From assembly GCA_947650365.1 (NCBI GenBank), contig OX393550.1, forward strand, positions 100,467,472-100,531,471: a stretch of DNA of 64,000 bases, read 5' to 3'. The notes below the pieces were generated by a model. That model did not search any database. It saw only the letters and a list, made by a program, of their open reading frames with translations, and was not told the origin of the DNA. The position numbers and the translations under genes were made by a program. This document shows positions 1 to 11,454 of the stretch, piece by piece. Every line of letters starts with the position of its first letter. Position 1 is the stretch's first letter. Source of the stretch: Chamaelirium japonicum. Its lineage: Eukaryota > Streptophyta > Magnoliopsida > Liliales > Melanthiaceae.

Positions 1-122
1 TCATTAATTGTATGTTAACTTACCAACTGTTCTACGAATCCGAGGTATTATATAGAGAGGGGGTTAACAATGCGTATCGGGGATTGAAACACGGATCATC
101 TTCTGCTCTGATTCCATGTTAA
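1..122. repeat. Dispersed repeat, copy 1 (unclassified)
   Basis: This stretch recurs with modest divergence at 1262-1388. Both copies contain ATGTTAACTTACCAAC near the start, a TATTATATAGAGAGGGGG block, and end in TCTGATTCCATGTTAATT. The left end may be cut by the window edge. No coding potential is seen. The family is not recognised. Confidence 0.6.
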
Positions 123-479
123 TTGAGGACAAACCGACAACCTATCGCCATCTTCTTTGCAAGATCGAGAGTTATATGAGTGTCTCACCTTTTTTTGTGA
201 GACTAACATTGATGTGTCAGACCGGCTTGCGAATGAAGCAAGGATGCGACACCAGACTTATCCGAGAACCTCCCCCCAAAAGGAGTTTGTGGAAATTATC
301 TTGATAGATTGCATGTGGCATGATTTACTTTCAGGGATTGATGTAGTTTTCTTTTACTGATCGATCTTTTTGGAGGTTGCATTCATCGGGACGTTCACTA
401 TAAATTCTTGAACAAAAAATGACGGCTTCTGTCTGGTGTCAATATTTATTTGAAAATTGAATGTATCTATGAATCTTTA
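123..479. other. Intergenic, nothing recognised
   Basis: AT-rich sequence with only short overlapping open frames that resemble no family I know. I see no convincing promoter, RNA gene or repeat here. Confidence 0.5.
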
Positions 480-900
480 TGTCCGTAGCTATTCAAGATA
501 AGATCTTGACCAGAAGTGAACCTATTTAAGCGGAAGAATCCAAATGTCACATATCAAAAATTTTCCTAGCTCTGTGATGCTGAAGCAGAGAACTGTGATC
601 ATTTGTTCGTTGCATGCTCGCCTCGTTGGTCTCCATGTGGTCCTTGTGGCGGAAGAGAAAGTGTCCTCAGACTTGAGGAAGCTTTGAAAATGGTGATCAT
701 CAAAGGTCATGGCTACGGTATGGAAACATCTGGTTGGAGACTTGGAGTGGAAACACTAGATCGCGTGTTAGAAATCTTCTGCCCCGGTTACGAATACAGT
801 GCGGCGTATTGGAGACTTTGAAATCCTAGTTGGTGGTAGCTCCTGAGACTCTTAGAACAAGTATTCTACAGATACTTGGGCAGCCTAGATCGACTTTTTA
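480..900 (+). mobile_element. LINE 3'-end fragment with zf-RVT-like motif
   Basis: On the plus strand around 569-634 the reading LCDAEAENCDHLFVACS followed by W can be seen. This matches the spacing of the small zinc-binding domain (zf-RVT) that follows reverse transcriptase in plant LINEs, normally written Cys-x(n)-Glu-x-x-x-His-Leu-Phe-x-x-Cys. Downstream is an AT-rich tail of the kind LINE 3' ends carry. No upstream endonuclease or reverse transcriptase is present, so it is a 5'-truncated remnant. A 17-bp foreign join lies inside it at 753-769, so the sequence on either side may not be truly contiguous. Confidence 0.35.
753..769 (+). other. 17-bp linker/join sequence, copy 1
   Basis: ACACTAGATCGCGTGTT is identical to the sequences abutting both sides of the 500-N gap near the right end of the window, and to copies at 3601 and 22910. 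The most likely reading is an assembly or library join rather than genomic sequence. Confidence 0.75.
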
Positions 901-1104
901 TATTTTGCTTCATTTTATTATCTTGTAACTCTATATATTTAGTTTTCAATATACGGTAGGACTCTATGACCTTCCACCCCAAAAACACACACACACTAAG
1001 AGGGTTTTCTCAAAAAAAAAAAAAAAAAAGAAGCAAATGATAAATATATCAGACCACACAACAAAATACACTTGCTCAGACTAGATGCATTAAAAAATTA
1101 AAAC

Positions 1105-1106
<2 letters not shown>

Positions 1107-1190
<84 letters not shown>
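1107..1190. repeat. (GA)n microsatellite, ~84 bp
   Basis: Uninterrupted GA dinucleotides between unremarkable AT-rich flanks. The surrounding 900-1261 stretch otherwise holds only AT-rich DNA with a 20-bp A run near 1010. Confidence 0.95.
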
Positions 1191-1196
<6 letters not shown>

Positions 1197-1261
1197 ATGT
1201 GGCTACATAGCCCTCGGCTTTATAACTATTTATAAATGCATTATCTCTTCACCTACTAAGT

Positions 1262-1440
1262 TCATTGTATGTTAACTTACCAACACATCTACAAATCCGG
1301 GCTATTATATAGAGAGGGGGGCTAACAATGCATATATATCGGGGAATGAAACACAGCGTCTTCTGCTCTGCTCTGATTCCATGTTAATTTACCAACTTAT
1401 CAAAAAACCCGAGCTATTAGAGAAGGGGAAGCAATAACGT
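1262..1440. repeat. Dispersed repeat, copy 2 with a partial third copy
   Basis: 1262-1388 repeats window positions 1-122. From 1379 a third, shorter copy follows head-to-tail, recognisable by ATGTTAATTTACCAAC then GAGCTATTAGAGAAGGGG. The arrangement is a short tandem of ~120-bp modules. No terminal inverted repeat or target duplication could be assigned. Confidence 0.5.
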
Positions 1441-1814
1441 TAAATGGCAAAACATTAATTATATTATTTGGCTGGTCTGTAAATCAGATTGGATTCTAGA
1501 ATCTCGTGATGTGGCCCATCGTAATGAGATCTTCTTCCTCTTCATCTTTGCACATGTCCCTGACTTCCAAAATTTTCTCTTTACCACTTTTTTTTTTTAA
1601 TGAAACTTTTTTTTTACCACTCTTGGTTCTTTACCCATAAATTTCTCAGTGGTCAGTTCAGGATCTAAATGTTGGGCTTCGGTTCGGTGCAGTTTGATGG
1701 CCAAGTTGGGACAGGATTCCACCCCATGTAAGTGGTTTTTAGGGTTTTCGGGTCCATTGTAACGCACATGACGCTTTTAGGGTTTCTTCTTCGGGGGTTC
1801 TCTATGGGGAAACT
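1441..1814. other. Intergenic, nothing firm
   Basis: Moderately AT-rich DNA with two T tracts. An ATG at 1669 followed by a GTAAGT donor at 1728 could mark a tiny exon, but nothing supports it. No recognised feature. Confidence 0.4.
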
Positions 1815-2144
1815 ATGGAAGAGAGACGAAGGGAGATCAAGGATCAAGAAATGAAAGATTGTTATCTTGAGATTGGAGGCACGGAAGATGAAGGTGAGGG
1901 TTTGCATTTTTATTCTAATTGCGTAGTGTTTGAAAGAGCGGTGACCGACAGATGCAGAGGTAGGGCTTTTCCGAACTGTGTCAACAAATCTTGCGTATCA
2001 TTTTAACTTGTTTTTTTCTTTGTTTTTGTTTTTTTTTTTTTATGATTGTCGTGTTATCGTCTCTTCTCTTCAGATTGTCTTGGGACTCAAAACCCCGGCC
2101 TACGCCGCTTCCACGAGCGACAAGCGATGGATCAATCTTATTAG
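1815..2144 (+). CDS. Weak candidate two-exon small gene, unrecognised
   Basis: An ATG at 1815 opens a 79-nt exon rich in charged residues (starting MEERRREIKDQEMKDC). It ends at AAG|GTGAGG (1893/1894), a good plant donor. A long T tract and TTCTCTTCAG precede 2074, a good acceptor, and the exon read in the matching phase stops at 2142-2144. The product would be about 46 residues with no recognisable domain. It may equally be the 5' part of a longer gene, a captured fragment, or chance. No homology is claimed. RNA evidence for the junction would settle it. Confidence 0.18.
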
Positions 2145-2365
2145 GGTTATTCCACGCCAACGCTAAAATGGATAATTTAATTTGTAGACAGATCTAGAAT
2201 GAGAAGATCACCATTTTCTTCTTACAAGTACATAAACGTTGATCCCTAACCCTAATTGGATACAACCGGATCCCAAAAAGCATTTCTTCAAATAACCCAA
2301 AACTTGCTCTTGACAATCATTTTCCCGGAGCCCGAAATCCAAGAATCCAATAATCATAATCCTAT

Positions 2366-2395
2366 CCCCCCACCCCCCCCCCCCCCCCCCCCCCC
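2366..2395. repeat. Poly-C tract
   Basis: About 30 nearly pure C on the plus strand. Such runs are unreliable in length. The adjoining 2145-2563 stretch is AT-rich with no recognised feature. Confidence 0.8.
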
Positions 2396-2563
2396 TATTA
2401 TTTTCAAAGAAATTAATTAGTCAAATATAAAGATTAAAAGGAAAGAACACACAATAGGACCATTAATTCTGCTTTGAAGAACTACTAAGGTAAAAAATAA
2501 ACACATTGAATTGCAGTAAATTAAGAAGTTCCACCTTTGAAACCAACAAGACTGAACCCCCTC

Positions 2564-3043
2564 TCATGACTGCCTCAACGGGACCACCTCGGCAAGCGGA
2601 GTCGAGAGGGGGGACGGCAGCGGCGACGTCCGGCAGACGGGGCACGTGGGGTGCAGCCGCAGCCACGGGTCGACGCACTCGAGGTGGAACATGTGGCCGC
2701 AGTCGGGGAGGAGACGGAGCACGTCGGTGTCCCTGTAGTCCGCGAGGCAGACGGAGCAGCCCGACGCGGTGGTGCCCCTGTCGCGGAGCCTGGCCTCCGA
2801 GTACAGGGCCTTGGGGTAGCTCATCAGGGTGGCCTCGTCGACCCCGGCGGCCGCCACCTCAGCGGGACCCCCCCGGGCCCTCGGCCGGGCCGGCTGCCCG
2901 GGTGGCGTGGTGCGCCGGGTGCACCAGTAGGAGGCGAGGGACAAGGTGGTGATTACGAAGAGGAGGCCGACGGAGAAGGCGATGCCGTAGGTGAAGCCGT
3001 TGACCCTGTTGGGGTTGACGGCGGAGCCATCGGCGGCGCTCAT
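2564..3043 (-). CDS. RING-H2 finger E3 ubiquitin ligase, ATL70/71-like
   Basis: A 159-residue single-exon protein of the plant ATL family, membrane-anchored RING-H2 ubiquitin ligases. From the chosen start (MSAADGSAVN) there is a short N-terminus, one membrane span at about residues 16-40 (GFTYGIAFSVGLLFV onward), a basic linker, the family's GLD-type motif as GVDEATLMSYPKALYSE (about 67-83), then a complete RING-H2: Cys96-x2-Cys99-x15-Cys115-x-His117-x2-His120-x2-Cys123-x10-Cys134-x2-Cys137, with the conserved Asp-Pro-Trp before the last pair. The tail is short and Pro/Ser-rich. In-frame ATGs at 3061 and 3118 would lengthen the N-terminus. I prefer 3043 because the three related copies in this window begin at the equivalent place. 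The gene is very GC-rich and intronless, as ATL genes usually are. Substrate is unknown. It is more divergent than the three other copies are from one another, so it is the outgroup here. Confidence 0.85.
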   Translation of the reverse strand: MSAADGSAVNPNRVNGFTYGIAFSVGLLFVITTLSLASYWCTRRTTPPGQPARPRARGGPAEVAAAGVDEATLMSYPKALYSEARLRDRGTTASGCSVCLADYRDTDVLRLLPDCGHMFHLECVDPWLRLHPTCPVCRTSPLPSPLSTPLAEVVPLRQS

Positions 3044-3227
3044 GCCAGGCGGTGGGGACATCAACGCCGGGGAGTTTCGCAGCGCAGTTTGCGCACTTGT
3101 GGATGTCAACGGTCGCATGGAAGGTATAGGAAAGAGATGGTGAAAGTCAACGGTTCTCTAGCTGTACACGTCTCGCTGGGTCAGGGACTTCCATTGGGCC
3201 GTGTCGAGCCCATCTTACGCCCAATAG

Positions 3228-3233
3228 TTTATA
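3228..3233 (-). promoter_or_regulatory. Possible TATA box of the 2.6-kb ATL gene
   Basis: Reads TATAAA on the minus strand, about 185 bp upstream of the chosen start codon. The distance is plausible for a 5' UTR but nothing else supports it. Confidence 0.3.
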
Positions 3234-3309
3234 TCAATGAAGTTGTGGTCTAGCCCATTGGGCTGTTTGTGGAGGCCCACTACTGTACCGCTTCATGAGG
3301 GGTCAAGGG

Positions 3310-3793
3310 TAGGGGTGGCAATTTCGGACCTGACACGGCAGACCCGACACCAAGTTAGCGGGTCTGGGTCTGGGTCTGGGTCTGGGTCTGGGCTAAACGG
3401 GTTCGGGTCGTAAACGGGTCGACACGACAGACCCGTTTAATAAACGGGTCGGGTCCGGGTTTAGTGTCTGGACACGGTAGACCCGGGAAGACCCGTTTAA
3501 AGTTCAACGGGTCGTGTCCGGTCGGGTCTACCTGCAATCCGATACTGTAATATATAGTACCAGCGGGTCTATCGGGTCAGGTCGGGTCGAGTCGGATTGG
3601 ACACTAGATCGCGTGTTGTGTGGTAAACGGGTCTTACTGAGTCTACCCGTTTATTAGCGGTCGGGTACGGATTTAGGATCTAGACACGATTAGTTAAATG
3701 GGTCGGGTTGGGTCCGGGTCTAGGGGTTTTGGACACGACCCGAAACTAGACACGACACGAACCCGACATGAACCCGACCAGTTGACACCCCTA
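3310..3793. mobile_element. hAT-like MITE 1 (TAGGGGTG ends)
   Basis: Left end TAGGGGTGGCAA and right end (inverted) TAGGGGTGTCAA are terminal inverted repeats of the type common in plant hAT elements. They are flanked by GTCAAGGG (3302-3309) and GTTAAGGG (3794-3801), an 8-bp target duplication with one mismatch, as hAT insertion predicts. The interior is non-coding and built from repeated CGGGTC/GACCCG and AAACGGGTC words in both orientations, including GGGTCT hexamers at about 3360-3393. Relatives lie at 16385, 42880 and, as remnants, at 10.96-11.45 kb. The interior is interrupted by a 17-bp join at 3601. Confidence 0.8.
3601..3617 (+). other. 17-bp linker/join sequence, copy 2
   Basis: Exact copy of the sequence bordering the N gap, lying inside MITE 1. 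The sequence on either side of it need not be contiguous in the genome. Confidence 0.75.
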
Positions 3794-3801
3794 GTTAAGG
3801 G

Positions 3802-4230
3802 AATGATTCGTTGCACGATACTTGCAGTTCGAAGTGACGGAAGTATTGGAAGTGGGCGAGTTCTGATGTTTTGTTGCACGAAGGTCCACTTGGCAGCCGG
3901 AACTGGGACTTCCGAGGGCTCCTCCACTTTTTTCAAATATGTAACTGTGACTTCGACCCAGAAAACTCCAAAGTCACACTTCAGAATTGTTGGGGAAGTG
4001 TAAAAAAACACCACGTCATCACTTCGACTTCTGTTTTCAGGATTTAGGACAATTCGGCTCACCGACTGCCATCGTTCGCATCTCTCTCGAGCGAGCGACG
4101 AAGAAACGCTCAGTCCAGGTCCAGTGGAAGGATCATGAGCATATCTAGTAGGATCGTGAGCACATCTGGAAAGATCGTGAACCATGCTGGGGTGAGACTG
4201 AGAGGAGAACGTCTTCGATGGGTACACCAT
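3802..4230. other. Intergenic, nothing recognised
   Basis: Mixed-composition sequence with no recognised gene or repeat. Open frames here look like chance. Confidence 0.45.
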
Positions 4231-5380
4231 AGGTGTGGCAATTTTTTGTCCAACCTGTCAGAACCGACCTGGTTCGACCTTAAAAAAAAAACCAGGTCTG
4301 GACCACTAAAACATGATGGAATCGGGGTCCGGATAAGTTTTTTGGCCGTATTTAATAATAGCTCGGGTCTAGGTTGACCAACTCAACTTGGTTTGTCCGA
4401 ATCAACCCAGTTTATTTAAATATACACAATGTATTAAAATATTAGTTATTAAATAAAAACATATAAAAATATTTATATTAGACATACAATCACTATAACC
4501 CTCGCAACTTGCGGTGACCACCAAGCGAACTATCGCGCGCCGAATACGTCTCGAGATCCCTACTCCGTCGTTCCACGCAAGCCATACCGGCGGACACACC
4601 AGCAGAACCGGTCGCCCTTGGCCATGAGACCCCTCGCAGCTCAACCCCAGGCCTCGACAGACCCCAGGCGAAACAACAGGCAATGTTTCCTGCGCGCACG
4701 ATCGACGGCAGCACCGGCGGCAGGCTGCGCGATCGGCAAAAGTGCCTACGGGCACGACCGGCGATGGACTGCGCGCATGAACAGGCGGCGGGCTGTGCGA
4801 CCAGCGGCAGTGTCTACGCGCACGACCGGCGACGGACTGCGCGCATGAACCGGCGTCGGGCTTCACGACCGGCGGCAGCACCTGCGCGAACGTAGCGGGG
4901 CGGCAGCGGGATGTGCAGCCGGCGGCAGTGGCTTTCCTGCACGAGCGACGACGGCCGGCATCGTCGACGCACGATTCGCGAGGAAGTGCGCGAACGGCGG
5001 TGGCCTGCGTATGGGGTGGCGGCGGTGTGGTTCAATGGTTAGGGTTTTTTTCTCCGGTTTAATCGGAGAAGATGATGAACTGTCAGCCTGATGTTTTTGT
5101 TTGATTGGGTTTTAAAACCCGATTAACAACCAACCCGTCTGCCACTTGAGTAACAGATCCGACCCGACCCGATCTTTGTTAATATCAGACCCGACCCAAT
5201 TGCTTTAATAGCAAATCCGACTCAACTGCTGTATAGCGGGCCCGACCTGTTTGTTATATAGCAGACCCGGCATGATTGCTTTAATAGCAAATCCGACCCG
5301 ACTGCTGTATAGCAGGCCCAACCCGTTTGTTATATAGCAGACCCGACCCATCTAAGTTTGTATGCATTTACATATATTTT
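4231..5380. repeat. GC-rich minisatellite and GACCCG-word repeat region
   Basis: It opens with TAGGTGTGGCAA, resembling the MITE 1 end, but no matching right end was found. 4684-4900 is a degenerate minisatellite with a 68-bp period (GCACGACCGGCGA recurs at 4752 and 4820) rich in CGGCGGCAG. Around 5207-5358 a 76-bp unit starting AATAGCAAATCCGA occurs twice. 4390-4500 is AT-rich. Probably a decayed relative of the hAT-like MITEs with other repeats inside. No gene is supported. Confidence 0.5.
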
Positions 5381-8300
5381 ACTGTCTGATTTAATCTAGA
5401 CCGTCAATTTATCATGTGCTTGTGAGCATAACCTTAGCCTGATTTATTGCCAAACCATTCGATCAATATATGGATCTTGGGTATCCGAACTGTTCCGGAC
5501 GCATCGGTACGGTCAGTTTTTGTTATGTCATATACATTGTTTATGTATTTAACTATTTAGCCCCTAAGGGATCAATATGTGATATCTGTTTTTACAAATA
5601 AGGACATAATTGTCCTTAATTGTAACAGACTTTAAACTGTACTTATATCTTGAATCTCTTACCTGTTCCATGTACATAAGATGTCATTTTCTTCATTAAA
5701 TGTACTTTAGGTAATTAGTATCTTTTAGAAAAGCTTGACAAGGCGCATGACGGTTCCATAGAACCCGCTCTACCTTGGCAAGTTGTTTCTGAAAGGACCC
5801 TATTAATACCCAGTATTAATAGGCTTTGTCCATAATATGTCAATTGTTTCCTATAAAATATCTTTATATGTCCATGTGATGAATATGATAATCATAGTAA
5901 TTAATGAATATATGAGCATAGAAGATCCTGCAGATATCTGGAAGGCACTCAAGAAACGCTACGATTACCAGAAGATGATCACTTTGCCTACATCAAAGAG
6001 CGAATCGACAACACTCTCTACATTCCACTCAAATAATATCACTCTACAACAATAATACAGGGGGATGAAGTACCAGAAGTACTCAGAACTTATAAAAAGT
6101 TCTCCTGATCGCTGAAAAACATAATACCCTACTAATAAAAAATCTTAATTCTAGACCCACTGGATCATTGGTATTGCCAAAAGCAAACACCAATGATTTC
6201 TATCGAGGCAGAGGTAGAGGCAGAGGAAGGAGAGGTGGAAGACACGGCAGAGGAGGACGCAATAACTATCCTAGAAGAGGTAGAAACCACCCTGGAAGAG
6301 GTGGACACCAAAATCATCTTGGAAGAGATGATAATTAGGGTCCTAAGAAGGACATTGGTCTAGAAACTGTCGTGCAAGTTTTCTTTTTAGACGATGGCAT
6401 ATTAGATCCCTGAACCTTGGGATCTCTGAAGATTTAGTTTTTTTTTTTATATTCTGTCAGACATTGCTAAGTAGTTTTTATTTCCTGTCAAACATTGCTC
6501 AGTAGTTTTTATTTCCTGTCAGACATTGCACAGTAGTTTTTATTCCATCAGACATTGCTGAGTAGCTTTTATATTTTGTTGGATATTATCAATTTATATT
6601 ATCTTTCTAGTGAATATAGTTAGAAATTATGTTAGTAAGTTTTATCATTGATAATTCTCTTTTGATAATTATTGACTCATATAACTTATCATTTAGGAAC
6701 GATGACCAACTGTAAAGAGATTTGCCTGATAGATAGTGCAACAACACATACCATACTGAAACACAGAAATTTCTTTATAAATCTTGAATATAATTCACGT
6801 ATGATTACTACAGTGGCTGACCCTACTGATATAGTTACAGGGTCCGGAAGAGCCCATATTCTTTTACCTAATGGTACTTATTTGCTAATTAAGGATGCTC
6901 TATACTCAGAAAATTCTAGAAGAAATTTACTGAGTTTTAAAGACATCTGAGCAAATGGATATCATTTAAAAACTACAAATGAAGGCAATCTAGAATACCT
7001 ATGCATCACATCTAAGAATAGAGAGTAAATTTCCATACTAGAAAAATGCTTAACCCTATTTTTAGGGTTATACTTTACCCACATTGGGGTTATGGAGTCC
7101 TATGCCACTCGCTTGAACCAGAAGTTCACAAATCTTGTAGATTTGGTCCTTTGGTATGACAGATTAGGTCATCTGGGTCAGGTATACTTAGAAAGATCAT
7201 TTATAATTCCTATGGTCATTCTCTTAGCAATCGAAGTCTAACTTTTCCAAATAATTATTTTTGTGACCTTTGTTCCCAAGGGAAGTTAATCACTAGACCT
7301 TTTTTTATGAAAATAGAGACATAATCACCTACCTTCCTGTAGAGGGTTTAAGGTGATATCTGTGATCCTATACACCCTCCTAGTGGTCCATTTAGATATT
7401 TTATGGTCTTAATAGATGCATCTACTAGATGGTCATATGTGAGTCTCATCTCCACTAAAAATTTAGCATTTGCTAGATTATTATCCCAAATAATCAAACT
7501 CAGAGCTAGTTTTCCTGATAACCCAATCAAATCTATCCGATTGGATAATGCAGCTGAATTCTCTTCTAAAATCTTCAATGACTTCTGTACATCCATAGGA
7601 ATAGACGTTGAATATTCTGTCCCCAATGTTCATACTCAGAATGGTCTTGTTGAAGCTTTTATCAAGCGCTTACAGTTAATAGCTAGACCATTACTCTTAC
7701 AATCCAGACTTTTAATTTCTGCATGGGGGCATGCTATCTTGTATACTGCTAATCTTGTTAGACTCAGACCTACTTCATACCATAATTTTTCTCCTGCACA
7801 ACTTGTGTCAGGTATTCAACCCAATATATCTCATCTTAGAAAGTTTGGATATGCTATGCAGGTCCCTATTCCCCCTCCATATAGAACTAAGATGGGTCCC
7901 CAATGTAGATTGAGGATTTATATAGGTTTTGACTCACCTTCAATCATAAGATTTTTAGAACCCTTAACTGGTGATCTATTTACTGCTAGATTTGCAGATT
8001 GTCATTTCGATAAGACAGTCTTCCCGCCGTTAGGGAGAGATAAAGAAGTTTCTAGGCAACGACCTGTTCCCGAAGAACGACGTTAATTATCGTGGAATAC
8101 TTCCACTATGTCTCATCTAGATCCTAGATCCCCCCAATGCGAGGTAGAAGTAAAAAGGATTTTGTATTTGCAAGATATTGCAAATCAATTACCTGATGCC
8201 TTCAATGATGCAACTAATGTAACTAAGTCATTTGTTCCGGCCAAGAATATACCTGCAAGAATTAATATTCCAACTCCCACTAATGAAACTATTGTACGTC

Positions 8301-10354
8301 AGAAACGTGGTAGACCTATAGATTTCAAAGATTCAGTTCCTCAGAAGAGAAAGTTGAATGAGAAATCATACCCTAAAACTCCAGAAGAAGATGAGGTTCC
8401 AGAAGAACCTGGTCATAATGCTCCAGAAGAGATTATAGACCATATTTTTCCAGAAGAAAATATTTCCCAACGGCCAAATTTCCCTCAAACTCCTGAAGAG
8501 GTCCCTACAAAGATTATGGATAAGGTACCAGTACCAAATAATGAGAGCTCAATATTCCATATGAGGGATAAAATTTGGGACCGAAAGAAAATAGTCATCG
8601 ATGACATATTTGCATACAAAGTAGCTACTGAAATAACAAAGAGCGATGATGAAGATAATGAACCATGTAGTATATATGAATATCGACATAGAACTGATTA
8701 GCCAAAATGGAGAGAAATTATTCAAGCTGAACTTAAATCTCTCAAGAAACGTGGAGTATTTGGACCTATAGTACAAACACCAAATAATATAAACCTTGTA
8801 GGTTTCAAATGGGTATTTGTAAGAAAAAAAAATAAAAATAATGAAATCGCTAGATATAAGGCAAGACTTATAGCCCAGGGATTCCTACAAAAACCCGGGA
8901 TAGATTATGAAAAGACATATTCCCATATTATGGATATAGTTACGTTTAGATTTCTCATTAGTCTTACAGTTTCTGAAAAACTAGAGATGAGACTAATGGA
9001 TGTCATAACAACATACCTATACGGGAACCTAGACACAGATATTTATATGAAAATCACAGAAGGATTCAAGTTGCTTGAAGCAACATCAAAGAGTGCGCAC
9101 TCGATAAAACTAAGACGAACATTGTACGGCCTGAAGCAATCCGGAAGGATGTGGGACAATCGTCTTAGTGAATACTTATCTAGGAAAGGTTATATGAATG
9201 ATCCCATATGCCCATGCGTTTTCATAAAGAAATTAGAAAATAGATTTACAATAATTGCAGTTTATATGGATGACATAAACTTGATTGGGACTCCTGAAGA
9301 GCTAAAGAAAACTTCTGGTTATCTAATAAGGGAGTTTGAAATGAAAGAACTTGGTGATACTATGTTTTGCCTCGGCCTGCAGATCGAGCGTAGCTCTAGT
9401 GGGATTTTAGTACATCAATCTTTATTTACTGAAATTTTGTTAAAGAAATTTTATATAGATAAATGTCACCCACTAAGCACTCCCATGATAGTTAGACCTC
9501 TTAATATTCATAAAGATCCATTTAGACCTAAAGAGGAACATGAAACTATTCTTGGTTCTGAAAAATCGTATTTAAGTGCCATTGGTACTTTATTGTATTT
9601 AGCTCAATGTACTAGACCATATATATATTTTTCTGTTAATCTATTGGCTAAATACAGTTCAGAACCAACTTTTAGGCATTGGAATGGAATAAAACAAATA
9701 TTTAGATATTTGTGAGGCTCCACTGATATGTGATTGTTTTATTCTTGTGGTATTTCTCACTTGATTGGTTATGTAGATTCAGATTTTCTCTCTGACCCCC
9801 ATAAGGGTCGATCCCAAACATGATATGCATTTTTGAATAACAAAGCATCTATTTTTTGGAGATCGACCAAACAAACACTTATGACCACATCATCAAACCA
9901 TGCTGAAATCTTAGCCCTACATAAAGCAAGTAGAGAATGCGTATGGTTGAGGTCACTTGTGCAGCACATCAGAAGCAGTTGCTAATTGGCATCAGTTACC
10001 AAAGAGCCGACAGTTCTCCACGAAGATAATACTGCATGTATTGCTCAAATTCAAGCTGGCATCATTAAGGGAGATCGGATAAAGTACATCTCACCAAAGG
10101 TTTTTTACACCCACGAGCTTTAGAAGAAAAGAGAGATTGAAGTCAAGTAAGTCCGATCAAGCAACAATCTTGCGGATCTCTTCACCAAAGCTCTGTCCAA
10201 ATCTACTTTCTAGAAGATGGTGTATGGCATCGGACTGCGACGGCTCAATCACCAAACAAATTAATATAATCAGGAGGAGATATAATCAGAGGGAGAGATG
10301 TAATAATGATAATGTAATTATTAGGCGGAGGGCATCCTGAAGATGCAAATTTAT

Positions 10355-10520
10355 GCGCGCTGTACTCTTTTTTCTTTGGTAGGGTTTTTTCCATCAAAGG
10401 TTTTAACGAGGCAGCATTATGCGCACCCACCATAGTTCCTGAAGAACTAAGATTGTACTCTTTTTCCTTTGAAAGGATTTTTTCTACTGGGTTTTTTCAT
10501 CAAAGGTTTTAATGAGGCAA
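10355..10520 (+). repeat. Short direct repeats in the copia 1 3' non-coding region
   Basis: Two modules of about 75 bp, each with TGTACTCTTTTT, then CATCAAAGGTTTTAA and GAGGCA, precede the polypurine tract. Such repeated modules are familiar from the 3' untranslated part of plant copia elements. Confidence 0.6.
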
Positions 10521-10705
10521 TCATTGATAAATGGTGGTCATCCAAGGGGGAGTGTTATGAAACGGTGGTTGCATCGGATATGGATGCCCACTGGATAGAG
10601 ACCCCTATCTTCATAGGATAGGAGATTTTCCCGTCTCTATCCCAACCTCCGATTATGCCTAAATATAGGGGGGTAAATGAATAAAAGAAACAGAGATTTC
10701 CCAAC

Positions 10706-10709
<4 letters not shown>

Positions 10710-10775
<66 letters not shown>
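10710..10775. repeat. (TA)n microsatellite
   Basis: Pure TA dinucleotides within or just after the presumed 3' LTR of copia 1. 10776-10960 is AT-rich with nothing recognised. Confidence 0.95.
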
Positions 10776-10779
<4 letters not shown>

Positions 10780-10959
10780 TATACAATCACTATAAATAAT
10801 TTATAATATATGTTAAACTTAATATATTTTGTTAAATATTCAGACAATCCTGGTTGATTTTGAGTTGTTCGAAATTAAACCGTGTGCTCCAGTTTCTTAA
10901 TTGTTCTTACTATCAGATTGTCCCAGATGGTACTATTTACATTCTTAGGTAGGGGCCGT

Positions 10960-11454
10960 AGGGCTGACAATGGGTCGTGTTCAGATTGTGTCTAGTTTCG
11001 GGTCGAGTCTAGAACCCCTAAACTAAGACCCGACCCGTTTAACTAATTCGTGTCTAGACCTCAAACTCGTACACGACTTGTTTATAAACGGATAGACCCG
11101 TTTACATATCCAATTTTTTTTATTTTTATATTTCGCTGCAACTCTCCATACGTGGGTGTCCTGATCATAAGCGTCCGTTGCACCCAATGCAGACCAGTGA
11201 ATCACATTGAACCTGGATAGCAGGCTAACTAGCCAAGTGATGCTGTGATCGGATGCCAGGTAGACCCAACCCAACCCGACATGACCCATTAAATTCTGGA
11301 CAAGTCTTAAACGGGTAAAACGGGTTGGAGACAGTACTTAGACCCGACTCATGTACTAATCGGGTTAGTCGTGTCGACCCGTTTACGACCCGAACCGGTT
11401 TAACCTTGACCCAGACTCGGTAATTTCGTGTACGGACTAGTTTAGCTGCATCTG
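10960..11454. mobile_element. hAT-like MITE remnants next to R1-A
   Basis: GACCCG/CGGGTC words and TTTACGACCCGAACC mark this as broken MITE 1-type sequence, split by about 130 bp of unrelated DNA near 11110-11240. Its last ~100 bp, ending GTACGGACTAGTT, also borders R1 at 21.2 kb and, inverted, at 38.7 kb, so this piece travels with the duplicated unit. Confidence 0.55.

Larger units (their letters stand above)
5700..10775 (+). mobile_element. Old, decayed Ty1/copia retrotransposon (copia 1)
   Basis: Plus-strand remnants appear in the copia order: a gag portion (about 5.9-6.35 kb, ending in an Arg/Gly-rich segment), protease with LIDSATTHT (about 6.7 kb), integrase core (7.4-8.0 kb), reverse transcriptase (8.8-9.7 kb, with TLYGLKQ and YMDD) and RNase H (9.77-10.2 kb). 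Integrase before reverse transcriptase identifies the superfamily. A polypurine tract CCAAGGGGGAG (10542-10552) directly precedes TGTTATGAAAC, the probable start of the 3' LTR. I could not find a matching 5' LTR, so the left boundary is approximate and the element may be truncated there. It is broken in many places (clearly more than ten) and looks the oldest of the three copia copies. Confidence 0.8.

Noticed and set aside
2506-3253. Long plus-strand open frames opposite the ATL gene (and at the other ATL copies)
   Set aside because: They are Arg/Gly-rich shadows of GC-rich coding on the other strand; the RING-H2 on the minus strand explains the conservation.
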